64,000 nt of DNA from an uncultured Mucilaginibacter sp. (GCA_903864275.1 CAIPFE010000015.1:62001-126000); one strand, 5' to 3'. Positions 16,505 through 25,981 are shown, counted from the stretch's first letter. Made by a program: numbers and translations. The notes: a model not told the origin generated them from the sequence alone.

Positions 16505-17809
16505 CTACACCACCCATTCCTTCCGCATTTCACGGCCTGTTAACTTGTTGGCTTCATCATCATTTTTAAATACCTCTTTATGGGGGTCCCATTGCAGCGG
16601 GCGCTTCAGTTCATAAGCAATATTGCCAATGTTGCAAACAGTTGCCGTCCGGTGGCCAATTTCAACATCAGCCACCGGTTTGATACGGTTGCGGATAGCC
16701 TGCAGGAAATCTTTATAATGGTCCAGACTTAAATAAACATGCTTTTCGTTTGGGCCAATCGTCTTATCCTTCAATGACTCCGGCGTAGTTTCTATCTTGC
16801 CCCTTACCACATGGACGCTGCCTGTGGAGCCGACAAATGTTACCTCCTGGTCACCGCTGCCCGGCTCATGTGTCATTGTGATGCCGTTGGCGTACTGATA
16901 GGTTAAAAACGGATGGTCCTTATCTGGTGGGGTTACCATTACCGGGCCGCTTGCATCCATATCAAGGCCCCATTGGGCTATGTCAAACATGTGTGCGCCC
17001 CAGTCGGTCATGCCGCCACCGCCAAACTCTTTGTAATCGCGCCATTTGGCCCAAAAATCATCCGTAAGTCCCGGCGCTAAAAAATGGTTATAAACCTGCG
17101 CTGAGTTTGGCCCCAGCCAAAAATCCCAGTCCAGGGTGCCGGGCATCGGCTCAGCAGCCAGGTTATAAGGCACCGGCGGCGGACCAACGTTTACCTTTAC
17201 TGTTGAAATTTCGCCGATATAGCCATTGCGGACCAGCTCCGCAGCCTGCCTGAACTCGGGCCATGAGCGTTGCATACTACCGGTTTGAAATACCCTTTTA
17301 TGTTTCCTGGATTCGGTTACCATCGCGCGGCCTTCCTTTATTGTTAGTGATAAAGGTTTTTCGCAATAAATGTCCTTCCCCGCACGGGCCGCAAGGATAG
17401 CACATACCGAATGCCAGTGATCAGGCACGGCAATTACCACGGCGTCAATATCTTTCCTGGCTAAAAGATCCCGGAAATCTGCGTAAGTGGCGCATCCGGC
17501 ATAGTGGCTTTGGCCTGCTTTTGCGGCATAGTATTGGTTAACCTGCGCTGCAAAAGCCTGCAGTTTTGCACCGTAAACATCGGCGGCAGCTATAATTTTC
17601 ACTTCGTTGGTATTCCGAAATGATTCCTGTAAACCGCCGGCCTGCTTGCCGGTACCGATAAAACCGAGTGTGATCAGGTCGCTTGGGGCGGTATAGCCTT
17701 TGCCGCCCAGCACAAAGCGGGGAACGATCATAAAAGCCGAAACAACAGCTGCTTTTTCGATAAACTTGCGCCGGTTCATGGCTTTTCCAGGGGTAGTTTC
17801 AATGTTCAT
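16505..17809 (-). CDS. Tat-exported Gfo/Idh/MocA family oxidoreductase
   Basis: 434 residues. The N-terminus carries a twin-arginine signal (N-R-R-K-F-I-E-K-A followed by a hydrophobic run). The Rossmann NAD(P) motif is G-F-I-G-T-G-K-Q-A-G-G and the family signature C-E-K-P-L-S is present. Members oxidise or modify sugars and related alcohols with tightly bound NAD(P). Exported versions are common in Bacteroidota carbohydrate pathways. Substrate cannot be told. The gene is divergent from the exported protein at 18014, and the two may serve one carbohydrate pathway. Confidence 0.88.
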   Translation of the reverse strand: MNIETTPGKAMNRRKFIEKAAVVSAFMIVPRFVLGGKGYTAPSDLITLGFIGTGKQAGGLQESFRNTNEVKIIAAADVYGAKLQAFAAQVNQYYAAKAGQSHYAGCATYADFRDLLARKDIDAVVIAVPDHWHSVCAILAARAGKDIYCEKPLSLTIKEGRAMVTESRKHKRVFQTGSMQRSWPEFRQAAELVRNGYIGEISTVKVNVGPPPVPYNLAAEPMPGTLDWDFWLGPNSAQVYNHFLAPGLTDDFWAKWRDYKEFGGGGMTDWGAHMFDIAQWGLDMDASGPVMVTPPDKDHPFLTYQYANGITMTHEPGSGDQEVTFVGSTGSVHVVRGKIETTPESLKDKTIGPNEKHVYLSLDHYKDFLQAIRNRIKPVADVEIGHRTATVCNIGNIAYELKRPLQWDPHKEVFKNDDEANKLTGREMRKEWVV

Positions 17810-18013
17810 AATTGGGTAAATAAATAGTTTACAGGGTTTGGATTGGATGGATAAATATAGAGGAATTATTGAAGACTGATTTGTTATTTTTGAAGTGAGT
17901 AGTGGCTGGCTTTAAGAAAAATCCGCCTCCCTTTTCGGATTATTACTAAATTAGCCTGCCCATAAGCAACCCGTTACCAATTATCATTAAAAATCCTTCT
18001 TAAAAAAATCCTC

Positions 18014-19636
18014 ATGGTCAAAAAACAGTTTATCCTGCTATCGCTATTCCTTGCGTTTACCATAAGTAATTTAGCGGCACAGCAAAAAGAAATCTTGATT
18101 TATCATCCCATTCAAACCGATAAAAGCGGCAATATTGTTCCCTGGTTTGATCCAGATCCTGCTATAGCTTATGACCATGACCTGCATATCATTTGGGATT
18201 TTTGGTTCAATATGCGAAGGGACCCCAACGGGCTCCCTTACTATATGGACCACCAGGTTTGGAACAAAACTATGGATGATCCCCGCGGTATCGGCGGCGA
18301 CCAGTTTATGATGGCCATGTCCTCCTGGCGTTTATATTATGCCTATACTGGCAATGAAAATGTAAAGAACAACCTGTATTTCCTGGCTGAATATTATTTA
18401 ACGCATGGCTTATCGCCCGCTGATTGTAAATGGCCCGATATCCCGTTTCCTTACAATACCCTCATCTACTCGGGGGTTTATGACGGGGATATGCGCAGCG
18501 GCCGGGGTGTTGCACAGCCTGACAAAGCCGGCTCATTTGGATTAGAACTGGTGCACGCCTACAAAATAAAAAACGAGCCGTTGTTCCTTGATGCTGCTGT
18601 GAAAATAGCCAATACGCTTGCCGCAAATGTGAAAACCGGCACCGAAAAACACTCCCCGCTGCCCTTTAAAGTAAATGTGTTTACAGGCGAAACGGCGTTG
18701 CTGCAGGACGATGGACTCGTAAAATCTGTTGATACCGGCTGCTATACTACCAACCTTACACCAACGCTGCAGCTGTTCTTTGACTTAATTGAGTTAAACA
18801 AAGGCAATGTAGCCGCCTATAAAACCGGTGCGGATAAAATTATAGCGTGGCTAAAAAAATATCCCATCCAACTAAACAAATGGGGGCCGTTTTTTGAAGA
18901 TGTAGGCGAGTGGAGCCAAACCCAGATCAACGCCATGACCTGCGCAAGGTTTATGATGGAACACCCGCAAAATTTCCCCGAATGGAAAACACAGGTAAAA
19001 AGTATTATCGAATGGGTGCATAAAAGTTTTAACAATGACAAATGGAAAAAATATGGGGTGGTCGTAACTAATGAGCAGTCGATTTATCCTGTTCCGGGAG
19101 AAAGCCACACAGCAAGGCAGGGGGCGGATGAATTGTTATATGTGTCGTTAACGGGCGATACTTCTTATTACAGCAATGCCCTGCACGAACTTCATTGGGC
19201 TACCTATGCGATTGACTTTGACGGCAAAAACTGCTTCCCGTTTGATGAACCCTGGCTTACCGATGGCTATGGCGATTATGTAAGGCATTATTTACGTGCG
19301 ATGGCCAATTACCCGGCACTGGCGCCGGTTGAAGATCATATCCTTTCAACCACCTCGGTGATCCAGCAGGCTGATTATAAAGGCCATTTTCATAAATACT
19401 ACAGCGTTGATTTTACAGAAATAGATTCGAACAAGGTCGATATGTATTACCGCACTTTTGACAATAACGGCACCGAAGAAATAAAACTAAAAACCAAACC
19501 ATCGGCCATACTGCTAAATGATAAACCTTTAAAAGAAACCGTTGACGGCGAAGGCTATACCTGGACCGCTATTGAAAAAGGCGGCGGTGTTTTATGGATA
19601 CGAAGAAAGAATGGGAATAAAGTGATTATTGAGTAG
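18014..19636 (+). CDS. exported alpha/alpha-barrel-like protein, probable carbohydrate-active enzyme
   Basis: 540 residues with a signal peptide (about 1-22, ending S-N-L-A-A-Q-Q). The body is rich in Trp, Tyr and Asp and shows repeating helix-hairpin blocks (for example W-R-L-Y-Y-A-Y-T-G, L-Y-F-L-A-E-Y-Y-L, F-G-L-E-L-V-H-A-Y), as in six-hairpin glycosidases and lyases. A small beta domain seems to form the last 90 residues. I cannot name the family. It is divergent from the Gfo/Idh oxidoreductase. Its TAG stop is the first part of a word-repeat element. Confidence 0.7.
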   Translation: MVKKQFILLSLFLAFTISNLAAQQKEILIYHPIQTDKSGNIVPWFDPDPAIAYDHDLHIIWDFWFNMRRDPNGLPYYMDHQVWNKTMDDPRGIGGDQFMMAMSSWRLYYAYTGNENVKNNLYFLAEYYLTHGLSPADCKWPDIPFPYNTLIYSGVYDGDMRSGRGVAQPDKAGSFGLELVHAYKIKNEPLFLDAAVKIANTLAANVKTGTEKHSPLPFKVNVFTGETALLQDDGLVKSVDTGCYTTNLTPTLQLFFDLIELNKGNVAAYKTGADKIIAWLKKYPIQLNKWGPFFEDVGEWSQTQINAMTCARFMMEHPQNFPEWKTQVKSIIEWVHKSFNNDKWKKYGVVVTNEQSIYPVPGESHTARQGADELLYVSLTGDTSYYSNALHELHWATYAIDFDGKNCFPFDEPWLTDGYGDYVRHYLRAMANYPALAPVEDHILSTTSVIQQADYKGHFHKYYSVDFTEIDSNKVDMYYRTFDNNGTEEIKLKTKPSAILLNDKPLKETVDGEGYTWTAIEKGGGVLWIRRKNGNKVIIE

Positions 19637-19802
19637 TCTGAACCGTTGATTAAGCTGATTAAATGATTTTTTATGATTCATTTTCGTCTAAAAAACTCTG
19701 GTCAATCAAATAAATCAACTTAATCAATGGTTCAGACATTTCACATTTTGAAAAAACTTCAAGCCAATCAAATTAATCAGTTTAATCAACGGTTCAGACA
19801 AT
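19636..19802. repeat. word-repeat element, left side of the GxxExxY cassette (GTCTGAACC / TTAATCA type)
   Basis: Three copies of a ~25-bp word: inverted at 19636-19660, direct at 19714-19737 and direct at 19775-19799. The inverted copy is the exact complement of 20236-20260 on the other side of the GxxExxY gene. The last copy runs directly into the GxxExxY ATG at 19801. Confidence 0.85.
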
Positions 19803-20208
19803 GATAAATGAACAATATAAATACTCAGATATTACTGCAAAAATCATTGGCTGCGCAATGGAAGTTCACAAAATTCTGGGTAATGGTTTCCAGGAAGTGA
19901 TTTATCAAAGGGCTTTAGAAACGGAATTTGTGCTTCTTGGTATCCCATTTCTACGGGAATTTGAAATGCCTATTTTTTATAAAAAGGAGCAAATCGGAAC
20001 AAGGCGGGTTGATTTTTTAGTTGCCGGAGTAATATCAATAGAGTTGAAAGCAATTGTTCAATTGGAAGATGTACACCTGGCCCAGGCGATAAATTATTTA
20101 GAAGCGTACGACCTGGAAATCGGCTTGTTAATTAATTTTGGTGCAAAAAGTTTACAATTCAAACGTCTTATCAATTCAAAATTTAAAATATCAATTAGTA
20201 AATCATAA
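19801..20208 (+). CDS. GxxExxY protein
   Basis: 135 residues. The family signature appears as G-N-G-F-Q-E-V-I-Y at about 27-35. The later R-V-D-F-L-V and I-E-L-K-A motifs recall the D...ExK core of PD-(D/E)XK nucleases, which supports a nuclease-like fold by inference. The function of the family is unknown. It stands alone between two convergent genes and is bracketed by near-identical 28-bp direct repeats (19775-19802 and 20236-20263, one mismatch). That suggests a cassette inserted into a repeat element. Confidence 0.88.
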   Translation: MINEQYKYSDITAKIIGCAMEVHKILGNGFQEVIYQRALETEFVLLGIPFLREFEMPIFYKKEQIGTRRVDFLVAGVISIELKAIVQLEDVHLAQAINYLEAYDLEIGLLINFGAKSLQFKRLINSKFKISISKS

Positions 20209-20235
20209 AACTATCAAATTCAACTTAATCAATAC

Positions 20236-20263
20236 AATCAGCTTAATCAACGGTTCAGACAAT
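20236..20263. repeat. word-repeat element, right side of the GxxExxY cassette
   Basis: A 28-bp copy differing from 19775-19802 at one base. Its first 25 bases are the exact complement of 19636-19660. It ends 2 nt before the stop codon of the outer-membrane protein gene. Confidence 0.85.
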
Positions 20264-20265
20264 TC

Positions 20266-21456
20266 TTAGAACCCCCACTTAACCCTTAAATAAATACTAT
20301 TGCCGAGCGGCTTATAGCTGCCATTTTGCTGTGCGTAAAATGACTGCCCCACCAGGTGGAGCACCCAGTTTTCGGCGATGGAGTAAGTAATGGTAGGCAA
20401 TATTATGAGCGAGTTACCCGAGAGGGAGTACATACCGCCGAGCGAGGCTTTAAATAAGGGCGAAAAGCCGTATGATATTTCCGAAAATAAAGTATATCTG
20501 AATGGGAAAATGTTTTTTGCTGAAAGTGTGGATGCGGTAAGCTGGGTAATGTTGACCAGGTTATCTTTACCCAGGCTATTATACAAACCGGAAACAAGCA
20601 CATATATACCATTTTTGAACGCATAATCAATCGATAAGGAAGCGACTACTGCAGCGCTGTCGGCTTTATTTGATGCAAAGTACGACACTTCGCCTTTAAA
20701 GCCGGCTTCCTTAATATTGCCTGCCCATCCGGCGCCGGCCGTAAAATTCTGCTGGTAGATGCCCGAAAATAGCTGGAAATCGTAACCCCACTTATTGACA
20801 TGGTACATCACCGCCGCTATGTTTTGTTTAGCTGTTCTGCCGGGGCTCAAGGCCAGGTCAATGGATGATGATGGGTTAAAGGCATATTGAACACGCGCCG
20901 CATCGCTGCCGGGTCGTTCTTCGTAGTCAAAATCAAAATAATTAAAAGTGTTAAAAATGTCGTTGGGCGTCCATACAGTACTTATACCCCAGTTAATGCG
21001 CTGCCGGCCCAGGGTAACGTCCCATTTACCGACAATATATTCAGCGCTGGCACGGTCAATGGTGCTGTTAAACAATACTGAATTTTTGTTGACCCAGCTC
21101 TCCGACAAATTAAATATTCCGTCCTGACCGGTAACGAGCGAGGCAAAGCCGGGATATTCTTTTACCAGCTGGCCATAATAGATGCGGTTACGGATACCCA
21201 AAGTGTAAGTAAAATGATCATCCGGCTGGTATTTAAAATTAAGCCGGTTGTGGATAAGGCCATCGGTTTGTATATCGCTAATTTTACTTACAAAACTGCC
21301 CTGCTCCAGGTATTTGATGTAGCCGTTAACGGTAAACTTGTGCGCCTTTTTGGTGGTATCGCTGGCAGCTTGTTTTGTGGAGTCAGTTTGTCCATAGGCC
21401 TGTATACAAAAGGTCAAACAAACCAATAAAGCTAATATCCCTGTGCCCCTGATCAT
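20266..21456 (-). CDS. outer-membrane beta-barrel protein of the ABC/LolA-like operon
   Basis: 396 residues with a signal peptide (M-I-R-G-T-G-I-L-A-L-L..., cleavage near A-Y-G-Q, about residue 23). Alternating amphipathic strands follow, and the protein ends in a C-terminal aromatic (L-R-V-K-W-G-F), typical of an outer-membrane barrel. It resembles DUF1302-type or porin-like proteins that pair with lipid exporters, but no family is certain. ATG 21456 overlaps the ATPase stop as ATGA, so it is the last gene of the TetR-LolA-permease-permease-ATPase operon and probably its outer-membrane partner. Confidence 0.8.
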   Translation of the reverse strand: MIRGTGILALLVCLTFCIQAYGQTDSTKQAASDTTKKAHKFTVNGYIKYLEQGSFVSKISDIQTDGLIHNRLNFKYQPDDHFTYTLGIRNRIYYGQLVKEYPGFASLVTGQDGIFNLSESWVNKNSVLFNSTIDRASAEYIVGKWDVTLGRQRINWGISTVWTPNDIFNTFNYFDFDYEERPGSDAARVQYAFNPSSSIDLALSPGRTAKQNIAAVMYHVNKWGYDFQLFSGIYQQNFTAGAGWAGNIKEAGFKGEVSYFASNKADSAAVVASLSIDYAFKNGIYVLVSGLYNSLGKDNLVNITQLTASTLSAKNIFPFRYTLFSEISYGFSPLFKASLGGMYSLSGNSLIILPTITYSIAENWVLHLVGQSFYAQQNGSYKPLGNSIYLRVKWGF

Positions 21457-22140
21457 TGCTTTGTGTCGGATACAATCTTGCCATCAACCAGGGTGACCAC
21501 CCGGCGGGCCTTATCAATTACACGCTGGTCGTGGGTTGAAAAAATAAAGGTCATCTTGTCTTCCGTATTTAACTTAGCCATGATCTCCAGCAGGTTCTCG
21601 GTTGATTTTGAATCAAGGTTGGCCGTCGGCTCGTCAGCAAGGATAAAACGGGGCTTCGATGCCAACGCACGGGCAACTGCAACACGCTGCTGCTGCCCCC
21701 CCCGAAAGTTCGGACGGACGCTTATTGAGTTTATCTTTTAGCCCAACTTCCGTTAGCAGGTCAATGGCGCGTTGTTCCCTTTCACGCTTAGGGGTTTTTT
21801 GCAGCAGCATCACAAATTCAACATTCTCACTTGCAGTGAGCACAGGGATAAGGTTATACGCCTGGAAAACAAAGCCAATGTTTTTGAGCCGGAAGTCTAT
21901 CAGCTTGTTTTCGCTCATTTTGGTTATATCAACTCCGCCGATTTGAACATTGCCGCCGGTAGGATAATCCAAACCACCGATGAGGTTCAATAAAGTTGTT
22001 TTACCTGATCCGGAAGGGCCAACAAGGGCGGTAAATTCACCTTCCTCAATTTCCAGGTCAACGCCGCTAACCGCGTTAACAGGGATCGTGTCGGGGTTAT
22101 AAACTTTTGAAAGGTTGTGCGATTCAATAATATTACTCAT
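21453..22140 (-). pseudogene. LolD/MacB-type ABC transporter ATPase, +1 frameshift in the signature motif
   Basis: Frame 1 (from ATG 22140) encodes about 148 normal residues: Walker A G-P-S-G-S-G-K-T-T and the Q-loop F-Q-A-Y-N-L-I-P, up to L-S-G-G. It then drifts into A-A-A-A-C-C-S-C-P and stops at 21634. Frame 2 resumes with A-S-K-P-R-F-I-L-A-D-E-P-T-A-N-L-D (Walker B) and the S-T-H-D switch, to stop 21453. A run of eight G on the coding strand (plus-strand C at 21696-21703) lies at the break. Seven G would restore L-S-G-G-Q-Q-Q-R-V-A-V-A-R-A-L and a 228-residue protein. It may be a real mutation, slippage control or a sequencing error. All its operon partners are intact. Confidence 0.9.
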
Positions 22141-22145
22141 GGCGA

Positions 22146-23360
22146 TTAAATTTTATGTATGGCTTCCGCAGGTTTAAATTGTAATGCTTTTATTGCCGGA
22201 TATATGGCTGATAAAACGGCTGTAAATGCCGTCATTAAAGTAACTGGCAGGAACATGGAATGCTGTAACTCGGGATACACGATATTGCTGAAACCAAACT
22301 GCGACAATGCCTGTGAAAATGCCGAAAGGTCGATGCCATGCCTGGCGAGTGAACCTACCGTAATGATGGTAAACAATATCCCGGCAGGGATGCCTGCGCA
22401 GGTGAGCATCACTGATTCCAGTAATATCATAAAAAACACGCGCGGCTTGTTCATGCCAATGGCCATCAGCATGCCAAATTCGCGTTGCCGCTCCAGCACG
22501 GCCATCAGCATCGTGTTGATGATGCCGAACATCAATGCCAGTAATATGATACCGATAATGACGTACATTACCTGGTCCATAATGCCGGTAAGCAGGGCCA
22601 TCTGGGGTGATAATTCCGTCCAGGTCTGTACCAGTAATAAAGGATATTCCTTTTTGAGTTCTTTGGCGACTTGTGTTGTTTTTTGGCCATCTTTCAGGAT
22701 AATGGCTATTTCATGAATCCCGGTGCCGGTGCCCAGTAACCCGGCAAGATCATCAAAACGGGCGAATACGGTTGTTTGATCAAAAGCAGAATTGCGAGAG
22801 CGGAATATACCCGCTATTCTGAAGGAACCTGCGGTCAGGTCGCCGCTTTTTGATTGAAAAGTAAGCACGATCTTATTGTGCAGTTTTACGCCAAGTTTTT
22901 CGGCGAGCTTCTTACCTATCACTATTTCGTTCCTTTTTGCGCCGTTAAAGTACGCCCCTTCAATTACGTTCTTTGAAATGCTGGTTACAGCGCTTTCCTC
23001 ATCCGGGGCAATGCCATGTATCTCAACACCTGAAGCACTTGCGGTTGATGAGATCATCCCGGTAGTAATTACCCTGCCCGATACCGCTTTTACATTGCTG
23101 TTCTTTTTGAGTATATCCAATATAGCCGGGCCATTTTCAATAATATAGTTTGCATCCTTATCTTCAATAAAAGCGGGATTATGAAATTGTATGTGCGAAA
23201 GCTGAGTTTCAACAGTGCTGTCAATTTCCTGTTTTGCAAGGCCTAAAAAAAACGCCATCATAAACATACCCGCAAACAGGCCCACAGCAACCGATGCTAT
23301 CACCACCAGGCTGCGGATACGGTTTCTCCAAATATTTCTCCAGGCTATTTTAAAAAGCAT
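22146..23360 (-). CDS. ABC transporter permease, MacB/LolC-E type (second)
   Basis: 404 residues from ATG 23360. One N-terminal membrane helix (about 18-42) is followed by a periplasmic MacB-type core domain (about 45-240) and three C-terminal helices of the FtsX domain. The open frame extends to TTG 23366, but ATG gives the usual M-L-F-K-I-A-W-R-N start. The gene follows its paralogue by 2 nt. Together they would form a heterodimeric permease moving lipids or lipoproteins out of the inner membrane. Confidence 0.88.
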   Translation of the reverse strand: MLFKIAWRNIWRNRIRSLVVIASVAVGLFAGMFMMAFFLGLAKQEIDSTVETQLSHIQFHNPAFIEDKDANYIIENGPAILDILKKNSNVKAVSGRVITTGMISSTASASGVEIHGIAPDEESAVTSISKNVIEGAYFNGAKRNEIVIGKKLAEKLGVKLHNKIVLTFQSKSGDLTAGSFRIAGIFRSRNSAFDQTTVFARFDDLAGLLGTGTGIHEIAIILKDGQKTTQVAKELKKEYPLLLVQTWTELSPQMALLTGIMDQVMYVIIGIILLALMFGIINTMLMAVLERQREFGMLMAIGMNKPRVFFMILLESVMLTCAGIPAGILFTIITVGSLARHGIDLSAFSQALSQFGFSNIVYPELQHSMFLPVTLMTAFTAVLSAIYPAIKALQFKPAEAIHKI

Positions 23361-23362
23361 AT

Positions 23363-24580
23363 TCAACTGTTTATGGCTTCAATAACTTTAATTTTATGGA
23401 TCTTAAATATGGCATACAGCGATAACAGGAAGGCGATCATCAGCACCACGTATCCCTGGATGATAAAATGTGAAATATGGGTCGACATTGTTAATACTGG
23501 CTCGATATTGTACAGTTCGGTAGATTTTGCCATATCTCCCTTCAGGGCTATGGGGTGCTTATGGTAATAAAGGACCAGGGGATAAATACAAACCATGCCT
23601 AAAAATGTCCCCACAACCGACATCAGCACCATTTCCAAAACAACCACGCCTGACAACAGTCCCTTTTTCATGCCGATAGCGACAAGTATTCCAAACTCGT
23701 GCAAACGTTCATTTAGCATCATCAGGATGGTGCCAAATATCCCAAATGCTATTACCAGGTAAAGCACGCCCGACATGATGACATTTTGCGCCATTTTCGC
23801 CTGGAAAAGCTGGTCAAGTTCGGGGAGCATTTCCTTCCAGGTCATCACTTCGTAACCTGCCCCTTTGGTTTGACTGACGATGCTTTGTTTAAGGCCGTCC
23901 AATTTGTCCTGGTCATCGGTCAGTAACGATATGGATGTAAACCTGGCGCCTGTGCTCAAAAAAACCTGTGCAGACGGCATCGACAGCCATGCCATCCCTT
24001 TATTCATTTCGGGGATGCCGAGCTTTGCTATGCCCCTGATGGCATATTTACCCGAAGCCATATTGCCCTGGTACCCCTGCCCTATCAATACTACGGTATC
24101 ATTTATCTTCAGTTTTAAATAGGCGGCGAGGCCTTCGCCAAGGATAATGCCCTTATCGTTATAGGTTAGATATTTGCCGGAAATTATTTTGTTTGAAAGA
24201 TGGGATACCGAATTTTCTTTTCCCGGATCGATGCCGGTAACCATTATACCCTTACTGCGGTCGCCCGAAGATGCAAGGGCAAACGATTCCAGCCGTGAAG
24301 TCCACGCGGTGATTTCTTTTTCATGGTCAAGGATTTCTGTAAGCTTTGGGCTTTCTTCGAAGGTACTGTCCACCGATCTGTTTTCCCAATACCCGCTGTG
24401 ATGGACCTGGATATACCCGCTCGACAAGCTAACCGCGTTGACGATCAGTCTCTCGAATGTACCGATAACAGTTACCCGCATCAGTATGGCAAATATCACA
24501 GCAAAGAAAATAGACGAAATAGTAATAAGCGTTCTCCGCCTGCTACGCCACATATTCCGCCATGCCAGTTTAAAATACAT
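23363..24580 (-). CDS. ABC transporter permease, MacB/LolC-E type (first)
   Basis: 405 residues with the same plan as the next gene: an N-terminal helix after M-Y-F-K-L-A-W-R-N-M-W-R, a large periplasmic domain and a three-helix FtsX domain from about 270. Start and the stop of the LolA-like gene overlap by one base (TAATG at 24582-24578). This tight packing supports co-translation and one complex. Confidence 0.88.
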   Translation of the reverse strand: MYFKLAWRNMWRSRRRTLITISSIFFAVIFAILMRVTVIGTFERLIVNAVSLSSGYIQVHHSGYWENRSVDSTFEESPKLTEILDHEKEITAWTSRLESFALASSGDRSKGIMVTGIDPGKENSVSHLSNKIISGKYLTYNDKGIILGEGLAAYLKLKINDTVVLIGQGYQGNMASGKYAIRGIAKLGIPEMNKGMAWLSMPSAQVFLSTGARFTSISLLTDDQDKLDGLKQSIVSQTKGAGYEVMTWKEMLPELDQLFQAKMAQNVIMSGVLYLVIAFGIFGTILMMLNERLHEFGILVAIGMKKGLLSGVVVLEMVLMSVVGTFLGMVCIYPLVLYYHKHPIALKGDMAKSTELYNIEPVLTMSTHISHFIIQGYVVLMIAFLLSLYAIFKIHKIKVIEAINS

Positions 24581-25335
24581 TATTTTGCTTTTTTCATGTT
24601 TTGGGTCGTAAAAAAATCAACGCTTATGGGTTGATTGAAAGTTGCGCTGTTATAAGTGATGATGGTTTCCTGGCCCTTTTTTTCGACTGGTATCATTTCC
24701 AGCTTTATGGGCATTATCCTGCCCCCGATGGTCCTGATGTTGGAGCCCTGCATTACATTTACCAATTTATTGTCTTCGTCGTAAAACTCCAGGCGCAGTT
24801 CAAGGTAATCTTTCTGGTCTATCCACATATTAACCTTGCTCCAAACCACGGCAGCCGACGGCAAGGGTATCATTTCAATTTTCCAGCATTTGCGCCCTTC
24901 AATTACACTGTCGCCGACAATTTTATGCTTGTAATCATCTATGCGCGAGGACGCTTTCACCAGGTCATCATTGGTAAGATCGGTACCCATCCAGCTCTGG
25001 CTCATCATTGATGGCGGGAGTTTCACTACCCGTTCGATATTGGGCAGCCAGTTCCATATTTCCTTAACCCGCTTTAAAAAAACAGTCCCGGCATCCTTTG
25101 CCGGGGCGGTAACCACCATTAGGGAATACTGTTCACCTTTCGACCATGCTTTCACAGTCATGGTGCGCGTCCAGGTTGGTCGTTTTACCTGAATGGTCAT
25201 ATCAACAACTGACGATAAGCCGCGGACATTATCTTCGGCTTTGGTTACTATTTGTTTTGCATCCTGGGCATAGCCGAAAGTTGATATAAGCAAAAGTCCG
25301 CCTATTGTTAAAAAAATATTTAATGTAGTTTTCAT
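24580..25335 (-). CDS. LolA-like outer-membrane lipoprotein-sorting family protein
   Basis: 251 residues with a signal peptide (about 1-23, ending F-G-Y-A-Q). The mature part has the half-barrel pattern of LolA-like proteins (D-M-T-I-Q-V-K-R..., L-P-N-I-E-R-V-V-K-L-P-P, W-M-G-T-D-L-T-N-D-D-L). Such proteins carry lipids or lipoproteins across the periplasm. It belongs to the group found with dedicated exporters, not the housekeeping LolA. It is first of the structural genes after tetR (12-nt gap). Confidence 0.85.
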   Translation of the reverse strand: MKTTLNIFLTIGGLLLISTFGYAQDAKQIVTKAEDNVRGLSSVVDMTIQVKRPTWTRTMTVKAWSKGEQYSLMVVTAPAKDAGTVFLKRVKEIWNWLPNIERVVKLPPSMMSQSWMGTDLTNDDLVKASSRIDDYKHKIVGDSVIEGRKCWKIEMIPLPSAAVVWSKVNMWIDQKDYLELRLEFYDEDNKLVNVMQGSNIRTIGGRIMPIKLEMIPVEKKGQETIITYNSATFNQPISVDFFTTQNMKKAK

Positions 25336-25347
25336 TGGTGCGAAAGC

Positions 25348-25962
25348 TTAAATTATTTTAAAAAAATCGGTTAGGGTCTTGTCATACATTTTTATAAAAT
25401 CCTCATCCATTTTATTTTCCAGCAAAAACATGACTAACCCGGCGCCCTCAAGCATGTAATAGAGACATTCGGCAAGCAAGGCCGGATCTTTACCTTTTGG
25501 GAGGCTACCATGTTTTTCCAGGCCGAGAAAACATTTTTCAAGGAATTTTATTTCCTGTTTCGACAGCTCGCCAATGGTGATCCTTAGTTGCGCATTTGCT
25601 TCTATTGCCTCCAGGCAGAATAAAACCCAATTAAAGGCTACTATTTCAGCTCCTAAAAAAGTTTTAAATTCATTAAGTTGTCCGATCTTGATATCAAAGT
25701 ATAACTTTCTGAACGACTCGTAATCTTTTACCAGGTTCTCCGGGTCTATCGCGAGCGGTTGCTTGCTGCTCTCAGAAAACATATCAAAAACAGCAACCAA
25801 AAGTTCTTCTTTGGAAGCGAAATAATGATAAATAGCGCCCTTTGAAAGGCCTGATTTTTTCACCAGGTCCTGGTACGAAACATTTTTATAGCCTTTCTCC
25901 AGAAACAACAGCAAGGCCACTTTCAAAATGTTAGTCCGGGTATCCAGGGGCATTTTAGTCAT
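25348..25962 (-). CDS. TetR/AcrR-family transcriptional regulator
   Basis: 204 residues. A typical TetR helix-turn-helix occupies about 25-55 (S-Y-Q-D-L-V-K-K-S-G-L-S-K-G-A-I-Y-H-Y-F), followed by an all-helical ligand domain. It heads the export operon, and a perfect ACCGA-N4-TCGGT palindrome lies 20 bp upstream of its start. Autoregulated repression of the whole operon, relieved by a lipophilic ligand, is the likely arrangement. Confidence 0.92.
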   Translation of the reverse strand: MTKMPLDTRTNILKVALLLFLEKGYKNVSYQDLVKKSGLSKGAIYHYFASKEELLVAVFDMFSESSKQPLAIDPENLVKDYESFRKLYFDIKIGQLNEFKTFLGAEIVAFNWVLFCLEAIEANAQLRITIGELSKQEIKFLEKCFLGLEKHGSLPKGKDPALLAECLYYMLEGAGLVMFLLENKMDEDFIKMYDKTLTDFFKII

Positions 25963-25981
25963 AGCATGAAAATAAAAATAA

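Noticed and set aside
21634..22140. 168-residue ATPase fragment as a real short protein
   Set aside because: Its last 20 residues are out-of-frame, and the missing half continues directly in the next frame; one frameshifted gene explains both pieces.
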